Source: Larimichthys crocea
Taxonomy: Eukaryota > Chordata > Actinopteri > Sciaenidae
DNA length: 64,000 nucleotides
Assembly (NCBI RefSeq): GCF_000972845.2
Contig: NW_020860930.1
Location: forward strand, 339,139 to 403,138
Direction of reading: 5' to 3'
The notes under the pieces were generated by a model. That model had not been told where the DNA came from, ran no database searches, and was given only the letters and a program-made list of their open reading frames with translations. Made by a program: the position numbers and the translations under genes. Positions 33,301 to 44,376 of this stretch are shown piece after piece. Positions within the stretch are counted from its first letter, which is position 1, and every line of letters starts with the position of its first letter.

Positions 33301-35428
33301 GGTGCCTTCATGTACACCTCGGAAACACAGAAATCAAATAATAATCTCTTTTCTAACATACATATGCAGATTTAGAAAAGTCATTAAATGAACAAATCAA
33401 ATTGTTTTCTGACAACTCCACCTGATTCTTGTTCTACAGGTTCCCAGCTACTTCTGGGGTGATTTTCAAGTTCTTTTACTGTACCGTACCGGTTTGTACT
33501 TTACCGTACAAACTGATGTCGGGCACTAGATTTTAAAGTGTAGATAGCGTTACCGCAGTACTGTATCATATTAAAGTTATTTATTAATATTCCTAATAAA
33601 AATTCCCAGAAATTATGAAAAGTCTTAGTAAACACTAATGTTGTTGGTGTGGCTCCAAGGATGGCTTGTTGTGATGAACATTAGGTTGTAGCTCATTGTG
33701 ATGAACATTAGGTTGTAGCTCGTTGTGATGAACATTAGGTTGTAGCTCATTGTGATGAACATTAGGTTGTAGCTCATTGTGATGAACATTAGGTTGTAGC
33801 TCGTTGTCTGTCTTACTATGGTTGAAAATATGCGTTTTGTGTCTTAAAACGTTTCACTTCAGAGTACTGATCTCAGAAGTCCAATATCTTTTAACTTTAC
33901 CGAAGTGCTAGTAGCCAATTAGCACCTTTCTCTTTCTCGTAATTACGAGATCAGGTGTCTAATTTATTTTTTTTCAAGTGAATGCATATCGTCTGTATTC
34001 TTTTCTTCGCTCACATAAAAAAAAACTACAGGTGCACCGGCAAAATATGTCCCGGGTAATTCACTTCCGGTGTGAAGTTTCTTTTATTTGCAGCGCTGTT
34101 TCTTTTTTGCAGCTGGTTTTTTTTATTTGCAGCGGGCGTTTCTTTTTTTATCTTTGCAGCGCTGTTTCTTTTTGTTTGCAGCGTTTTCTTTTATTTGCAG
34201 CAGTGAGGGTCCGGCCACCGTAGATCACCCACAGAGGATTCCCCCGCACAAAAAGGAATTTTTCTTTCCTTTGGAGAAATTCTTAAAGCAACAGATTATT
34301 TTATAAAAAGAATATGATTGTACTTAACGCACAAAACTAACGCGTTACGTTACACGTTACGTACACGAAAAAAGTAATTAGAGTACAACACTGCTTTTTT
34401 AATCCCTTGACAGCCCTAATTTAATATTAAAACTTCTTCATAAGATTGTAGTCAAAGTCAAGACTGACCTGCGATCAGTTTATCTTTCCGAGCATCGTAC
34501 AGCATTCCCAGGGTGAAAGGTCGACCCAGGGCAGCAATCTTCATGTTCTCTGAGGCCATTTCTCCAACCTGTAAGTGACCACACAGCCTTCAATACTGCA
34601 TTTACATTCACACAGCAGGAGTCAACTCTCCTCACAAACAGAAAGGACGACAAAGAAAGACTGCAGTTCTGCTATGAACTGCAGTGTCTCTCTGCTGACA
34701 CTGATATTTTTACACAGGAGTTCAGTAAAAGTTGTTAGATCCCGATTTACCCCTATACAGGAGTTATTGGACCAGCTCTCAGTTTAAAGGGTCCGACCCT
34801 CTAGCCTGTGGGTATTACCCTACCAGGTCTTCAGCAGAGGACAGTTTAAGCTGTTGGCGAGGAGACACGCCTAGCTTCTAACTGCCTTCATGTGGACACC
34901 TGCCCTGTTCACTCTAGTACAGCACCTGACAAAATAGCCCTGGAGTCAAATACTGCACTAGCCACGCCCGTTCTCCTCAGATTGATCTTGGCACTTGCTA
35001 AGATCATTTTTAGTGGCTTGTACAGTAAGCCCTTATGCTTTGACTAAAGTAACCAGTTACAACCTTCAAATATGTTGGACACACTTTTCCTAATATTTAT
35101 TTATCAAAAATCTGATGTCCACAATTTACTCTTTAACTGTATTTAATACATTTACTGCAAAATTAAGCAAGGGCAAGCATACAACTTAAACTGATTTGAA
35201 GTTGATTCATGTTCACTAGTAAACATTAACTTAATATTTGATGAAAAGGCTGTAGCTGAAGAGTTAAATGTCGAATTTGAAGAGAGAGAGGGAAGTGGCA
35301 TACAGGCCCATACATACTGTTGGTTACTGTTGAAACTCCCGACTTTGTCCAAAGTCCAAAAAGTCTCTTACCAGATCAGTCTTCAACAGCCAGGTGATCA
35401 AACACGTTTGGCTGTTTATGTGCTCCAT
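30333..35428 (-). CDS. SNTX-family (stonustoxin/neoverrucotoxin-like) protein, apparently intact
   Basis: Coding exons on the minus strand are 34469-34559 (30 codons plus one base), 31008-32471 and 30333-30889, with GT-AG junctions and matching phases. They give 703 residues, the usual length of the family. An additional in-frame upstream exon at 35372-35428, spliced to an acceptor at 34568, would add 22 residues. The large exon carries the N-terminal MACPF/CDC-like region and the following helical and thioredoxin-like parts of SNTX proteins. The last exon is a PRY-SPRY domain (LTLDPDTA, HYWEVEW, VYLDWPAGTLSFY). No signal peptide or membrane segment is evident, as in the family. SNTX subunits are pore-forming toxins in stonefish, but homologues are widespread in non-venomous fish with unknown roles, so this is not evidence of venom. 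No frameshift or stop is seen. The 2-kb intron 32472-34468 holds a foldback transposon. Confidence 0.88.
32808..34220. mobile_element. Foldback DNA element with long inverted arms, inside the SNTX-family gene intron
   Basis: The element begins CGGTGGCCGGGAACCCTCA and ends TGAGGGTCCGGCCACCG, flanked by TA on both sides (32806-32807 and 34221-34222). The arms (about 32808-33290 and 33495-34220) are reverse complements through GCTGCAAATAAAAGAAAC, GAATTACC, the ACGAGCTACAACCTAATG motif and GTGCCCGACTACATCAG. The right arm contains five 27-bp copies of a unit present once in the left arm. No transposase frame is present, so it is non-autonomous. The superfamily is not determined; a TA duplication suits Tc1/mariner-like mobilisation. 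Confidence 0.88.
33667..33807 (+). repeat. 27-bp tandem repeat in one arm of the foldback element
   Basis: Five units of (A/G)TTGTGATGAACATTAGG followed by TTGTAGCTC are arranged head to tail. The opposite arm has a single copy near 33090-33116, so the expansion happened after the element formed. Confidence 0.9.
35372..35428 (-). CDS. Candidate first coding exon of the SNTX-family gene
   Basis: The exon starts with an ATG at 35428 and ends at a GTAAGA donor after 35372. It is 57 bases, exactly 19 codons. Joined to the acceptor before 34568 it stays in frame through three more codons to the conventional Met at 34559. It lies about 120 bases downstream of a good TATA box. It may be translated (longer N terminus) or may be largely 5' UTR, with translation starting at the conserved inner Met. 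Confidence 0.55.
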
Positions 35429-35544
35429 CTCTTGAGTTGAAGTTTTAAGTTCAAAAATGCAATGCCCCGATGTGGTCGATCGATCAGCTTGTCCTGAACA
35501 CGAGAGCCGGCCGAGGACTAACCACGATCCTCCTTGTGTGGCGT

Positions 35545-35552
35545 CTTATATA
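35545..35552 (-). promoter_or_regulatory. TATA box of the SNTX-family gene
   Basis: On the minus strand GGTATATAAGACG predicts transcription from about 35515, roughly 90 bases before the ATG at 35428. The order TATA, short leader, donor supports this as the true 5' end of the gene. Confidence 0.6.
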
Positions 35553-36200
35553 CCCTTTGCTTCCTATGGTCCAAATAGCATGCATTACACATAATGTTAT
35601 TATGACATTATGTTACATCATAGGTACAGAACCTGTTGAACAACAGCAAGTTTTCTTACCACAGGAATGAAAACACACGTAGTGATACAAACATCAACAA
35701 ACAGGTACAGCAAGTTTTCTTTGCAAGAGAAGAGATTCAACAGAACAAGACGAAAACAAAAGTTTACTGAGGCCAAGACATTTCTGGCAAACAGTGACAC
35801 AAAATGAGGAATGAACCATTACGCAAGTTAAAGGATGCAAATTTGTCTTTTAATAGTTTGGACAGAAGAAGAAAAGACATCAGACTCTGATACACACATA
35901 ATTCTTATTAGCAGGATGAATTTATTGATAAAAGCATTGTAACTTTGCATTTAGGCCTTCTTTGTCAAGACAATTTAATAAAAATCTGAAGGCTGTCAGG
36001 AACACTGGAGCCAAGATCAACATCATCATGTTGATGTTATGTTACATCATAGGTACAAAACCTGTTGAACAACAGCAAGTTTTTTTTTCACAGAAATGAA
36101 AACACACCTCCCCATGAGCCTTTCTGTGGAACAAATACTTGAACTATCTGAACATCATGTTACATGATAGGTACAAAACCTGTTAGCTGTTCATATTCTG
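35553..36200. repeat. Direct repeats upstream of the SNTX-family promoter
   Basis: A block with TTATGTTACATCATAGGTAC, then CCTGTTGAACAACAGCAAG and GAATGAAAACACAC, occurs at about 35606-35680 and again at 36031-36108. A shorter copy (ATGTTACATGATAGGTACAA) is at 36157-36185. The first copy begins about 55 bases upstream of the TATA box. The function is unknown; such blocks could carry regulatory sites. Confidence 0.75.
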
Positions 36201-37320
36201 ACAAGGTTAGTGTTTCTCATGAAATCCCCAAAGATCTCAGAGAGGGTTCAACATGTCGACAGCTGCTTGATGTATGTAAATAATGACGAGTCACTGACTT
36301 CACCTGCAAGTCCCTGCATCCTTAAAATGACTTGATTTACTTGGTAAAGTCCAACTATTGCAGCGTTGTCTCAGCTCCAGAGACGGCAGCTGAAAAAGTT
36401 GCAGCAACAGCCCAAGGCTTTTCACCGAGACCTGGCTTAAAAGAATAAGACATGACAACAGTAGACTGGATATCCAGTCTGGTACAGGAGGGGTCAGTTG
36501 TGATGAAAAAACACAGAAGAAAAAGGAGTTTTTAATCAAACTGATCTTATTTTCAGTCCTCCTCTTCCTTCCACTCTTCATCTTTGCTCTTTATCCTCCA
36601 GTACTTAAATAAGAGACAAGATAAGAGGCAGGCAGAGTCTCAGAGTTGTCTGCAGCGTTGCCAAAGCACGTGTGGTTCTTCCAACAAACAGCGGGTGCTG
36701 CCGCGGGCCACTCCCCGTCCCAAAGCACTCCCAGGCAGCCCGGTCCTCGCACAGCAGCCCCTCCCAGCTGCAGTCAGAGCAGGAGACGTTCACCCCTCCG
36801 CGTCCAGACTGTGAATGAACTGCGCATGCCTGAATCTGCTGCTGGCTCATTTAATGTCAGACTACTAGACAGGTCAAAGAGGAGGGTGGAGGGTTTGAGT
36901 CGACAGAAGGAAGTTCATTTGTAGTTCTAAACATATTTAGGCTTTTTACTGACTTTGTCTCTGCCAAGACGTTATTCCTCTCTCCTTCAGTGTCCATTAC
37001 ACTTACATGCACATGGCTGATCATTCAAATTAGTTGATGACGTCATTTAGCAACTTTTAGGACAGGCAGTTGCTACTTTCTTTACTGAGGAGTTGGTTGA
37101 CAACACTGGTTGTCAGATTGCTTTCACACTCTTCTGTCTAATGAATGTCTTGTCTATTAGAAAAAGAGCTGTCGAGTTAATTGCTAATGTTGTGTCTGGG
37201 TCGGACGTGGTCTGGCTAAGTCTCACACATCCCAAAAGAAGATTGTGCCTTTTTCTTTTTCCAGATTCTGTTGGGCCCCTGAGAATAACACAGACATGGT
37301 TCATGTGCTTCTAAATATGT
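36200..37320. other. Intergenic stretch without recognised genes
   Basis: Open frames at 36300-36581 (-) and 36584-36924 (+) have no family features I recognise and no supporting splice sites. The 36640-36830 part is GC-rich and could be an old exon or CpG-rich repeat, but this cannot be supported. Confidence 0.5.
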
Positions 37321-38026
37321 AAATATGCTACGTAGTTGTTTTTATTTTTTGAAGTTTGCACAGGGTGTCTTATTTTGAAAATCGACTGGATTCTCTGTGC
37401 AGATTAACTGACTGAGACTGCGAGCTCTGAGCGGAGGCCCACTTATGGGACACTTTGAACCGGACCACGACGGAGCTACTGGGGTTTGAAACATTGACTA
37501 GAATGGCTGCGTATCGCTGCAGCGCACACGCAATGCTGCACCAAGGCGTTCAGGGGTTAAAGGCCAAATTCCACCGGGCACGGATTCGTGTGTTCCATGT
37601 CCAGCCGGAGCTAATTGCGGTCGCCAGTGTTGTCAATGTAACCCCACCAGAACCGCCGTGGTCCATTTCATAAACGTTCCTGAAGTGGTTGATCTATTTT
37701 TGACGGATGCTGTGAGCAGCCCGTGTCAATTTTTTTAAAGTATATATTTATTGGGCCTTTTATGCCTTTAATTGATAGGACAGCTGAAGAGAGACAGGAA
37801 GCAGCGGGCAGAGAGAGGGGGAATGACACGCAGCCGTCCGATGCAAGATTCGAACCGGAACCAGCTGCAGTGAGGACTGCCCCGACCGCCCCGACCGCCC
37901 TCAGCCCGTGTCACCTTAACACAGAGCACCTCGAGCTGACAGGAAGCCAGACACAGAAACAGCACAGAGAATCCGGTGGATTTTCAAAATAAAACACCCT
38001 GTGCAAATGAAGTACGTAGCATATTT
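37321..38026. mobile_element. Inverted-repeat DNA element (MITE-like), split by a SINE
   Basis: The left end (AAATATGCTACGTA at 37321, then GCACAGGGTGTCTTATTTTG and GATTCTCTGTGCAG) is the reverse complement of the right end (CAGCACAGAGAATCC, then TTTTCAAAATAAAACACCCT, GTGCAAATGAAGTACGTAGC and ATATTT to 38026). A related TTTTCAAAATAAAA segment is seen at 1222-1246 in a wapl intron and at 21343-21357, so the family is dispersed. No transposase is encoded. Confidence 0.8.
37729..37901 (-). mobile_element. tRNA-derived SINE
   Basis: The insertion is flanked by a perfect 12-base duplication, CAGCCCGTGTCA (37717-37728 and 37902-37913). On the minus strand it contains a perfect Pol III B box, GGTTCGAATC, followed by the common fish SINE body (CTTCCTGTCTCTCTTCAGCT, then GTCCTATCAATTAAAGGC) and an A-rich tail. 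A short GACCGCCCC duplication lies at its head. Subfamily not assigned. Confidence 0.88.
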
Positions 38027-38508
38027 AAAGTCTGATTTACCTTTTTGTAAAATTATATAAAAGGTATAAAAAATAAACAATGTGATAGAAAACACTTGAC
38101 ATTGTGCAGCGTTTGTCCATCAGCAGTGTGTATTTTAATTTTTTGTTGTTTTTTTTTTTTGTCATTTTCAAGACGTGAACATCTGAACAAGACCTTACTA
38201 ACACGGGTCAGACATACACAACACCTTCTGCATAACATCACTTAGACTGCCAGTGTCAACCAGTGAGGAGTGGCAGCAGTGAATCATTGAAATCTTTCAA
38301 ACTAGTTTGAAAAGGAGAGAAATTTGGTCTTCAAAGTGACTGACAGGTACGAAGAGAACGACACACTGGCCTGTGATTCTTTCCTTTCCAAAAATAACTG
38401 AGTTCAGTACGTCATCAAAGATCTCCTGACATGAAAGCAGAATTATTTATTTTAGGTTTTACTTGAAAAAGCTTCAGTGAAACAAGTATTTAGAGTTACT
38501 TCCAAGCC

Positions 38509-38511
<3 letters not shown>

Positions 38512-38540
<29 letters not shown>

Positions 38541-38549
38541 GCACACACA

Positions 38550-38595
<46 letters not shown>
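38512..38595 (+). repeat. (CA)n microsatellite
   Basis: A CA run of about 84 bases interrupted by TG and AG steps near 38539-38550. Confidence 0.96.
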
Positions 38596-38599
<4 letters not shown>

Positions 38600-40150
38600 A
38601 CGTGCTTCCCTGCTCTGAAGCCGTCTCACTGCTGATGGATGTGATCTGATCTGGCTCCTGCTCCCCGTGGCTCAGCCTCATCTGCACCACGTTATTGCTT
38701 TATTTTCCAAAGATGATTACTGCTCCTCCGCTGCTGGTTGGAGAAACGAGGCGGTGCAGTCGGCAGTCAAATGTTCCTCCGAGTCTCTTCAGGAATCAAC
38801 ATGTTCATGTTTGTCTCACTACGCTTGTGGATCTCATTCAGTGCGTTCATTCTCATTCCTGCTTCACAGCCCGTGGAGGTAACTTTGGGAGACGTTTGCT
38901 TGATTTGTTGAGCTCAGACTGCTGATGAGTTATTAAGAGATTTCTTTCTGGCCAGTAGGAACAGGAGAAATGTTTCATTGTTTCAATATTGTTTTAAAGC
39001 TACATTACAACGTTGTAATCCCTCTGTGGTAACTATGTTCAGCTGTACTCGAGTGTGAATGTTCACACACCAGCTGACTGCTGTAACCGATGTTCAGACA
39101 CTTTTTTTGGTCCCACACAAACAATATTTACTTCCCTCCCACACACACTCCCTCAGTTATTGTCTGTATGTGAGTTGTGCTGGGAAGCAATGAAAGTGTG
39201 CAATGATGCTACCTGACAGCCCATTAAACCGGAGAGAGATGAGGATGCAATTAGATTGTCATCCACGCCAGAGTTACTGCGACAAAGCAGATGGAAGGAG
39301 GGGTTTTATTTCTGGAGGGAGCGGAGTCTTTTCAGGGTGAGAGGACGATTTCTGCACGAGACGTTTGACACGATATCAAGTGATTGACGGATGGTGATTA
39401 TTGTGTGTGATCGGCTGTGTCGGTGTATGAGTCTGTCGGCTCCGCGTTGATTCAGCTGCTGAGTTAAAAGGACGAAGTTTCCATTGGTGAGAAATGAAGT
39501 CGCTCCTCCTCTGCGGTCACTTCATCTTAAAAAGGTCTTTGACAACAAAAGTGAGACTTCGCTTTGAATGGAGCTCCAGATTTACGGTTCACTCGGCGCA
39601 GAAACGCACTTCAGATGTTTGAGCTCTCAACACATGGGGGTGGAGGCGAGACTTGGAGGCCTCTCTTTGTTACTTTGACAGCTGCTGTGTCAGTGAAGTA
39701 AGGACTGGAGCTGGAACTCACCTGTTCAACTTATATTAAGGCTTAGTGTTGTGCAGAATGGCAAACAGCATGGGCAGGTGGATGTCGTCACAGGTTTCAG
39801 TAACCAGGCTTCATTCTGCCTGCCTCAACTCCACCCACGCTCCACCTCTTTGCCCATTTTCGGATTAGGGCTGTTTGGTCTGACTCATGTTACATTTGTT
39901 CAGGAGGTCACACACTCACCGAGACGAGACACTGCTCATTCTTGTTCAGTTTTCATATTCTGTGTGCGTCCATAAGAAGTGAGTACTGTATGTAGTTTGT
40001 TCATTTTATCACGTGTGGTGTTTCTGTGTCATCATATATGTCATTATTCGTACTTCTTTATTTCATATCATATTGTTTTTATTCATTACTATTTCAGATG
40101 TTTAAAATTTCACATTTGTTTACATACTTTTCTTATTGTCTTTGCAGTTA

Positions 40151-40152
<2 letters not shown>

Positions 40153-40204
<52 letters not shown>
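40153..40204 (+). repeat. (CA)n microsatellite
   Basis: A pure CA run of 52 bases. Confidence 0.96.
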
Positions 40205-40206
<2 letters not shown>

Positions 40207-40544
40207 ACTATTTCATTTCTTAAAGAAACAATTCACCATCATATGAATTGTTCTCACCGGACAAACTGTGGAGGTGTACAGCCAGATAAATCATTCAAGT
40301 TTGGGGATTAGAAGCCAACACCTTTTATAAAATCCAAGCTCTGATATGTGATGTCTGGAGTCTCGCCTCAGTGAATTACGGCCTCCAACAAGCAAGGACC
40401 TGTTGATGCTCCGGCATGGCAGAGGACGCCACGATGGAGTACCAGACTGAGTCTTCTCAGACAATATGCTACTCCCCTCCCCCTACACCAACTTGGGCTC
40501 GCAGCAATAACCAAACAGCGAAGTGTTGTTCCTTCAGTAGCCCA

Positions 40545-40943
40545 CTGTCGTGGTCGGCTCCTGGTCCGCTACTTTTCTACTCACCTGCCTGCCGTCTGTG
40601 TTTCCTCACCTGATCACATACCTACAGTACCTGCCCACTCATTCCATTCAGTCCCTGCCAGGTTGTCTTTAGCATCATGCAAAGCTCTCTTGTGTTCATC
40701 TCTGGACTGCTTCCCCGGTTTCGAGCCTGCCCGTCTCTGACCCGTCCTCGTCGTCTCTGCCCAGGTAACCTGACCAGCCTTCTGTCCCAGACTCCTCTGC
40801 CTGGATTCCCCCGCCCCCGGAGGTTTCAGCTATATGGACTTCTTCTTCATTCACCTGCTGTGGATTTTTGCTCAATAAACTGAAGTGTTCCTGCTCTGGT
40901 CTCAGTCTGTGCTGTACTCGGGTTCAACCACACGCCGGTTACA
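40545..40943 (+). mobile_element. Probable solo LTR of a Gypsy-type retroelement
   Basis: The stretch starts near TGTCGTGGTCGG and ends CCGGTTACA. It has an internal AATAAA at 40874-40879, about 65 bases before the end, as expected for the R-U5 part of an LTR. GCCCA occurs immediately on both sides (40540-40544 and 40944-40948), but using it places one extra C before the TG, so the left end is uncertain by a base. No internal retroviral genes are present. Confidence 0.6.
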
Positions 40944-40949
40944 GCCCAG

Positions 40950-43138
40950 AACGGACAAACTAAACACCGGCTCTTTGACATTTTTCTCATGCAGGGCCGG
41001 ACGCCCTGAACTTTATAATGATTCTCAATGAACCCATGAATGTAGTCTGATTGTTCCTCAACGCTGAAATCTTGTGTTCTAACATACGTGTACGTGAGGC
41101 AGATGAAAGTGAAGCCTCAGAGCTTCTCCCTCATGAAAATATGACGCATGTTAAATGATCCTGTGTTCAAATCATCTTCTGCTTAATCTCTTCATTCAGC
41201 TGTCAACATGTGAGAATATGACGTACCTGTGGAGTGTTTTATTACTCCGTCTGGTTTGATTAGTTTCTTTGTTTTCTGGACAAAATGATCCTCCGTGATC
41301 TTTGAACACTTTGCAACACGACACCACTATGACCAAACCGTACACACTGCTCCTTTAAGTAAATGTATGTGTGTATTATGAAGATGAAGAACTTGAGTAA
41401 ATGTACTTGTATCCTTACTTCTGGCTGTCGGTCGGGATCTTATTTTGGAAATACTTTCCACTCACATGACTTCCACCTCTCTGTCTCTCTTCCTCTCCGT
41501 TTCCCCTTTCAGTATAAAAGCACCGCAGTAACAGCCTGGTGCCAGTAGGAGGTGTGATGTTCCACGGATGGAGTGTGTTTGTGTGTGTGTGGAAGCACTG
41601 ACATAACACCCCATAAAAAGAATGAAAAATACAGCATTATAAAACAGTATTATAATAATACATGTGTTTACTATATATTACATTCTACATAAAGTAATTA
41701 AGACGGGTCGGTGAAGGTGCCACATAGATTAATATTAAACTCCTGACAGTGATGATATTCAGAGTTATTGATAAGTAGTGACACTGATAATAACGAACAG
41801 ATGCTGATTATTTGAATCAGTGTGAGCTCGAGCTGTGAGAGGGACATGACCGGACTGAACACACTCATCAGAGTTCACTGATCAGCTCAAAAACTCAAAC
41901 AGCTTCAGCGCCGGCTCACACACTCATTTGTTCGAGATAACACTTCTCCTTCTTCATTCAAAGGGAATCTGCCTGATCGAGTCCAACACGCGAAAACCAG
42001 AGAGATGATGGAGAGAGTCAAACATTTTATATGCACCATGATGCCCTGAGCTCCTCCTCTTCTTCTCGCCTTCCTCATCTGAACACAGCCATGTCCCATC
42101 AACGCATGTTACTAACTCAGCTTCTTCCTCCTAGATCTGTCTTAAAAGTAACTCTTTCCTTGCCACTGCCGCCATGTGCTTTGCTGATGATGGGAATTGT
42201 TGGATCTATAGGGAAAGTGTCTGTTATGATCTGACACTCTTTAAATACAGAGTCATAACAGTCTTTGTGCATGAAGATGACTTCTCTCTGTCTTTTAATC
42301 TGCACTGAGATCTTCCAAACTTCATAATCCTAACAACAAGCACTTTTAACTTCTTCTGTAACATATGAATATTTCAATACATTCATTATAAGCCACTCAC
42401 TCTGTCAGACAGTAAACCATCACGCACATGCGCAGTCGACTCCTCGGGAGCTGTCCGCTCCGGCGTGGTGCTGAAGTTCTGTGCAGATTCACGTCCAGAC
42501 TTTCGCCGAACTAGACTTGACCAAACAATTAAAAGACATTTCTGAGTCACAATCATTCGCAAGAAATATCCTTTAATTGTAAAGTCAAGTGTAGTAACCT
42601 TCAGTGTCCACGGTCACTTCTTCCACAGGTCGTCACACCCCGGTGGTGGCGTCGTGGAGGGACACCTGGAATGACATCACGGCAAAGGTCAGTGACGTCA
42701 CATGCACGCCTTCAGGTCTGCTGATGATCAAACTTTATTAAAACTGGTTAGAAAAAACTCCCATGGCTGCGTCCTGTTGTGAACACATCTCCCTCCTGCT
42801 CCTGCTCCTGCTCCTGCTCCTCTCGGAGCTGAGAGTCCGTCTCCCCTCGACTCTCACCCTGACATGTCTCGCCGCTCCTCCTCTCCTCTCCTCTCCTCTC
42901 CTCTTATTTTGACCCCTAGAAAAAAACTCTCCATCATTTTTACGCACTGACGCGCCAAAGTCTCCGCTTCTCTCTCCTTGTATGAATATGTCACGCGTGA
43001 TGTCGGAGGCATTCCGAGCTGAGAGAGCTCGGCACTTAAGTGGAAACACCTGCTCGGGTCCTCGGTGTCTCCTGTCAGTGCGCCGCGCGTCATCCACAAC
43101 CTCTCCAAGCTTCCAGAGGGAAATACCCGCCTCTCTCT

Positions 43139-43212
<74 letters not shown>

Positions 43213-43400
43213 TGAGGTGTGACGGTATTCATCCAGGCTGCTGCAGCTCCAGAGATCAACACAATCAGCCCTTGTTGAGATTGAAGTGTTCCGGTGGTTT
43301 GTCGTAGAGCTGCCGTGTGTTCCTCTCCGTCTTCCCGTCGCGATAAACGAGAGAAAAAAGAAAAGAAGCAAAGCCAACGCTGTCTTGGATTTACGCACGG
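40950..43400. other. Intergenic stretch upstream of grid1
   Basis: No convincing exon. Long open frames near 42738-43262 run through a (CA)n tract and CTCCT repeats. The block at 42770-43080 is GC-richer and may belong to the distal grid1 promoter area, but no specific site can be defended. Confidence 0.45.
43140..43210 (+). repeat. (CA)n microsatellite upstream of grid1
   Basis: A CA run of about 70 bases, 1.2 kb upstream of the grid1 start codon. Confidence 0.96.
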
Positions 43401-43876
43401 GTACCGGAGTCACAAGCACGAGCTGAGTAACGAGCCGTATCTGCAACACTCTGAGTAAATCCAGCGCGTGCAACAGCTTCATTGCAGCGCGGCGATGCAG
43501 CGGTGACGAGTCCTCGTGTCGGCGCTGATAAACGAACTTCAGTCCGAGGGAAGAGCGCGTTCATCGCGCGGAATCTCAAGTCGAGCTGTCGCAAGTTCAT
43601 TACCGGCACCGACGACCTCCACCTCCCCTCCCTCCGCATCTTCTCCAGGGTCCAAATCATCCCGAAAAAACCCCCAAAAACCTACCGAGTAAGCGAGTGT
43701 CCGTCCGGGGCGCGACTCACCCCCTCTTACCCTGTCTCCTCCGCGGTGCGCTCCGGCTCCCATCCATCCCTCCATCTCTCTCCATCTCCATCCCTCGCCC
43801 CTCTTTTCTCTGCTCGGGCTTCCAGCGCCGGAGATAGAGGCTCTGCAGTCACGTGGGTCGGGAGAGAAGAGAGAGA

Positions 43877-43900
43877 AGGAGAGAGAGAGAGAGAGAGAGG

Positions 43901-43935
<35 letters not shown>
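43877..43935 (+). repeat. (GA)n tract in the grid1 leader region
   Basis: About 60 bases of nearly pure GA with one GGGG interruption. Confidence 0.93.
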
Positions 43936-44236
43936 TCCCTCCTCCTCCGCAGTTTGCAGTGTGTTATGTCTCAGACTCGGAGGTAGAGAGTCAGAGCTGC
44001 TCGTCTGGCGGATCTCAACCTCTGAAACAAACCCCCGGTGTCTTCTCTCATCCGTCCCCGCTTCCCTCCTCACTTACCCGGGTTTGTTTCTCTGCGGAGC
44101 CCTGGAAGCTTCTATTTCTTTCTTCTTCTTCCCTTCCTCTTCGTCTCGACTCCGGCCAACAGTTTGGTCTTTGGGATTTGTTTTTTTGTTTGGTATTTTT
44201 ATTTTTTACTATTCGGTGATTTCAGCACAGCTCCCC

Positions 44237-44268
44237 GCTGCTGCTGCTGCTGCTGCTGCCGCCGCCGC
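44237..44268 (+). repeat. CTG/CCG triplet repeat just upstream of the grid1 start codon
   Basis: About seven CTG-type units are followed by CCG units, ending roughly 110 bases before the ATG, so probably in the 5' UTR. Confidence 0.85.
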
Positions 44269-44376
44269 TTTTACGCACCGACGCTTATTTTGGATTTGCT
44301 CATCACTGGAGAGAAAAAAGCCAGAAAAAATCAGCGAGGTGGATCCGTGGATGCGCCTTTTTGGCTCAAACTGGAG

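Larger units (their letters stand above)
38030..40540. other. Intergenic stretch, no genes seen
   Basis: Apart from the microsatellites at 38.5 and 40.15 kb, I see no coding signal, RNA gene or delimited repeat. Confidence 0.5.
43480..44376 (+). promoter_or_regulatory. grid1: GC-rich promoter/5' UTR region of grid1
   Basis: The segment before the grid1 ATG is CpG-richer than its surroundings. It contains a (GA)n tract at 43877-43935, a T-rich stretch at 44110-44220, and a CTG/CCG triplet run at 44237-44268. No TATA box or defined start site could be assigned; a dispersed CpG-type promoter is inferred. Confidence 0.5.

Noticed and set aside
36300..36924. Two frames of about 76-93 codons upstream of the SNTX-family gene
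   Set aside because: No family resemblance, no conserved motif and no gene structure around them.
42738..43262. 174-codon minus-strand frame upstream of grid1
   Set aside because: It spans the (CA)n tract and CTCCT repeats and has no recognisable domain or splice context.
43482..44219. 245-codon plus-strand frame in the grid1 leader
   Set aside because: It crosses the (GA)n tract, is Ser/Arg-rich and lies upstream of the well-supported grid1 start; it is best read as 5' UTR or promoter.
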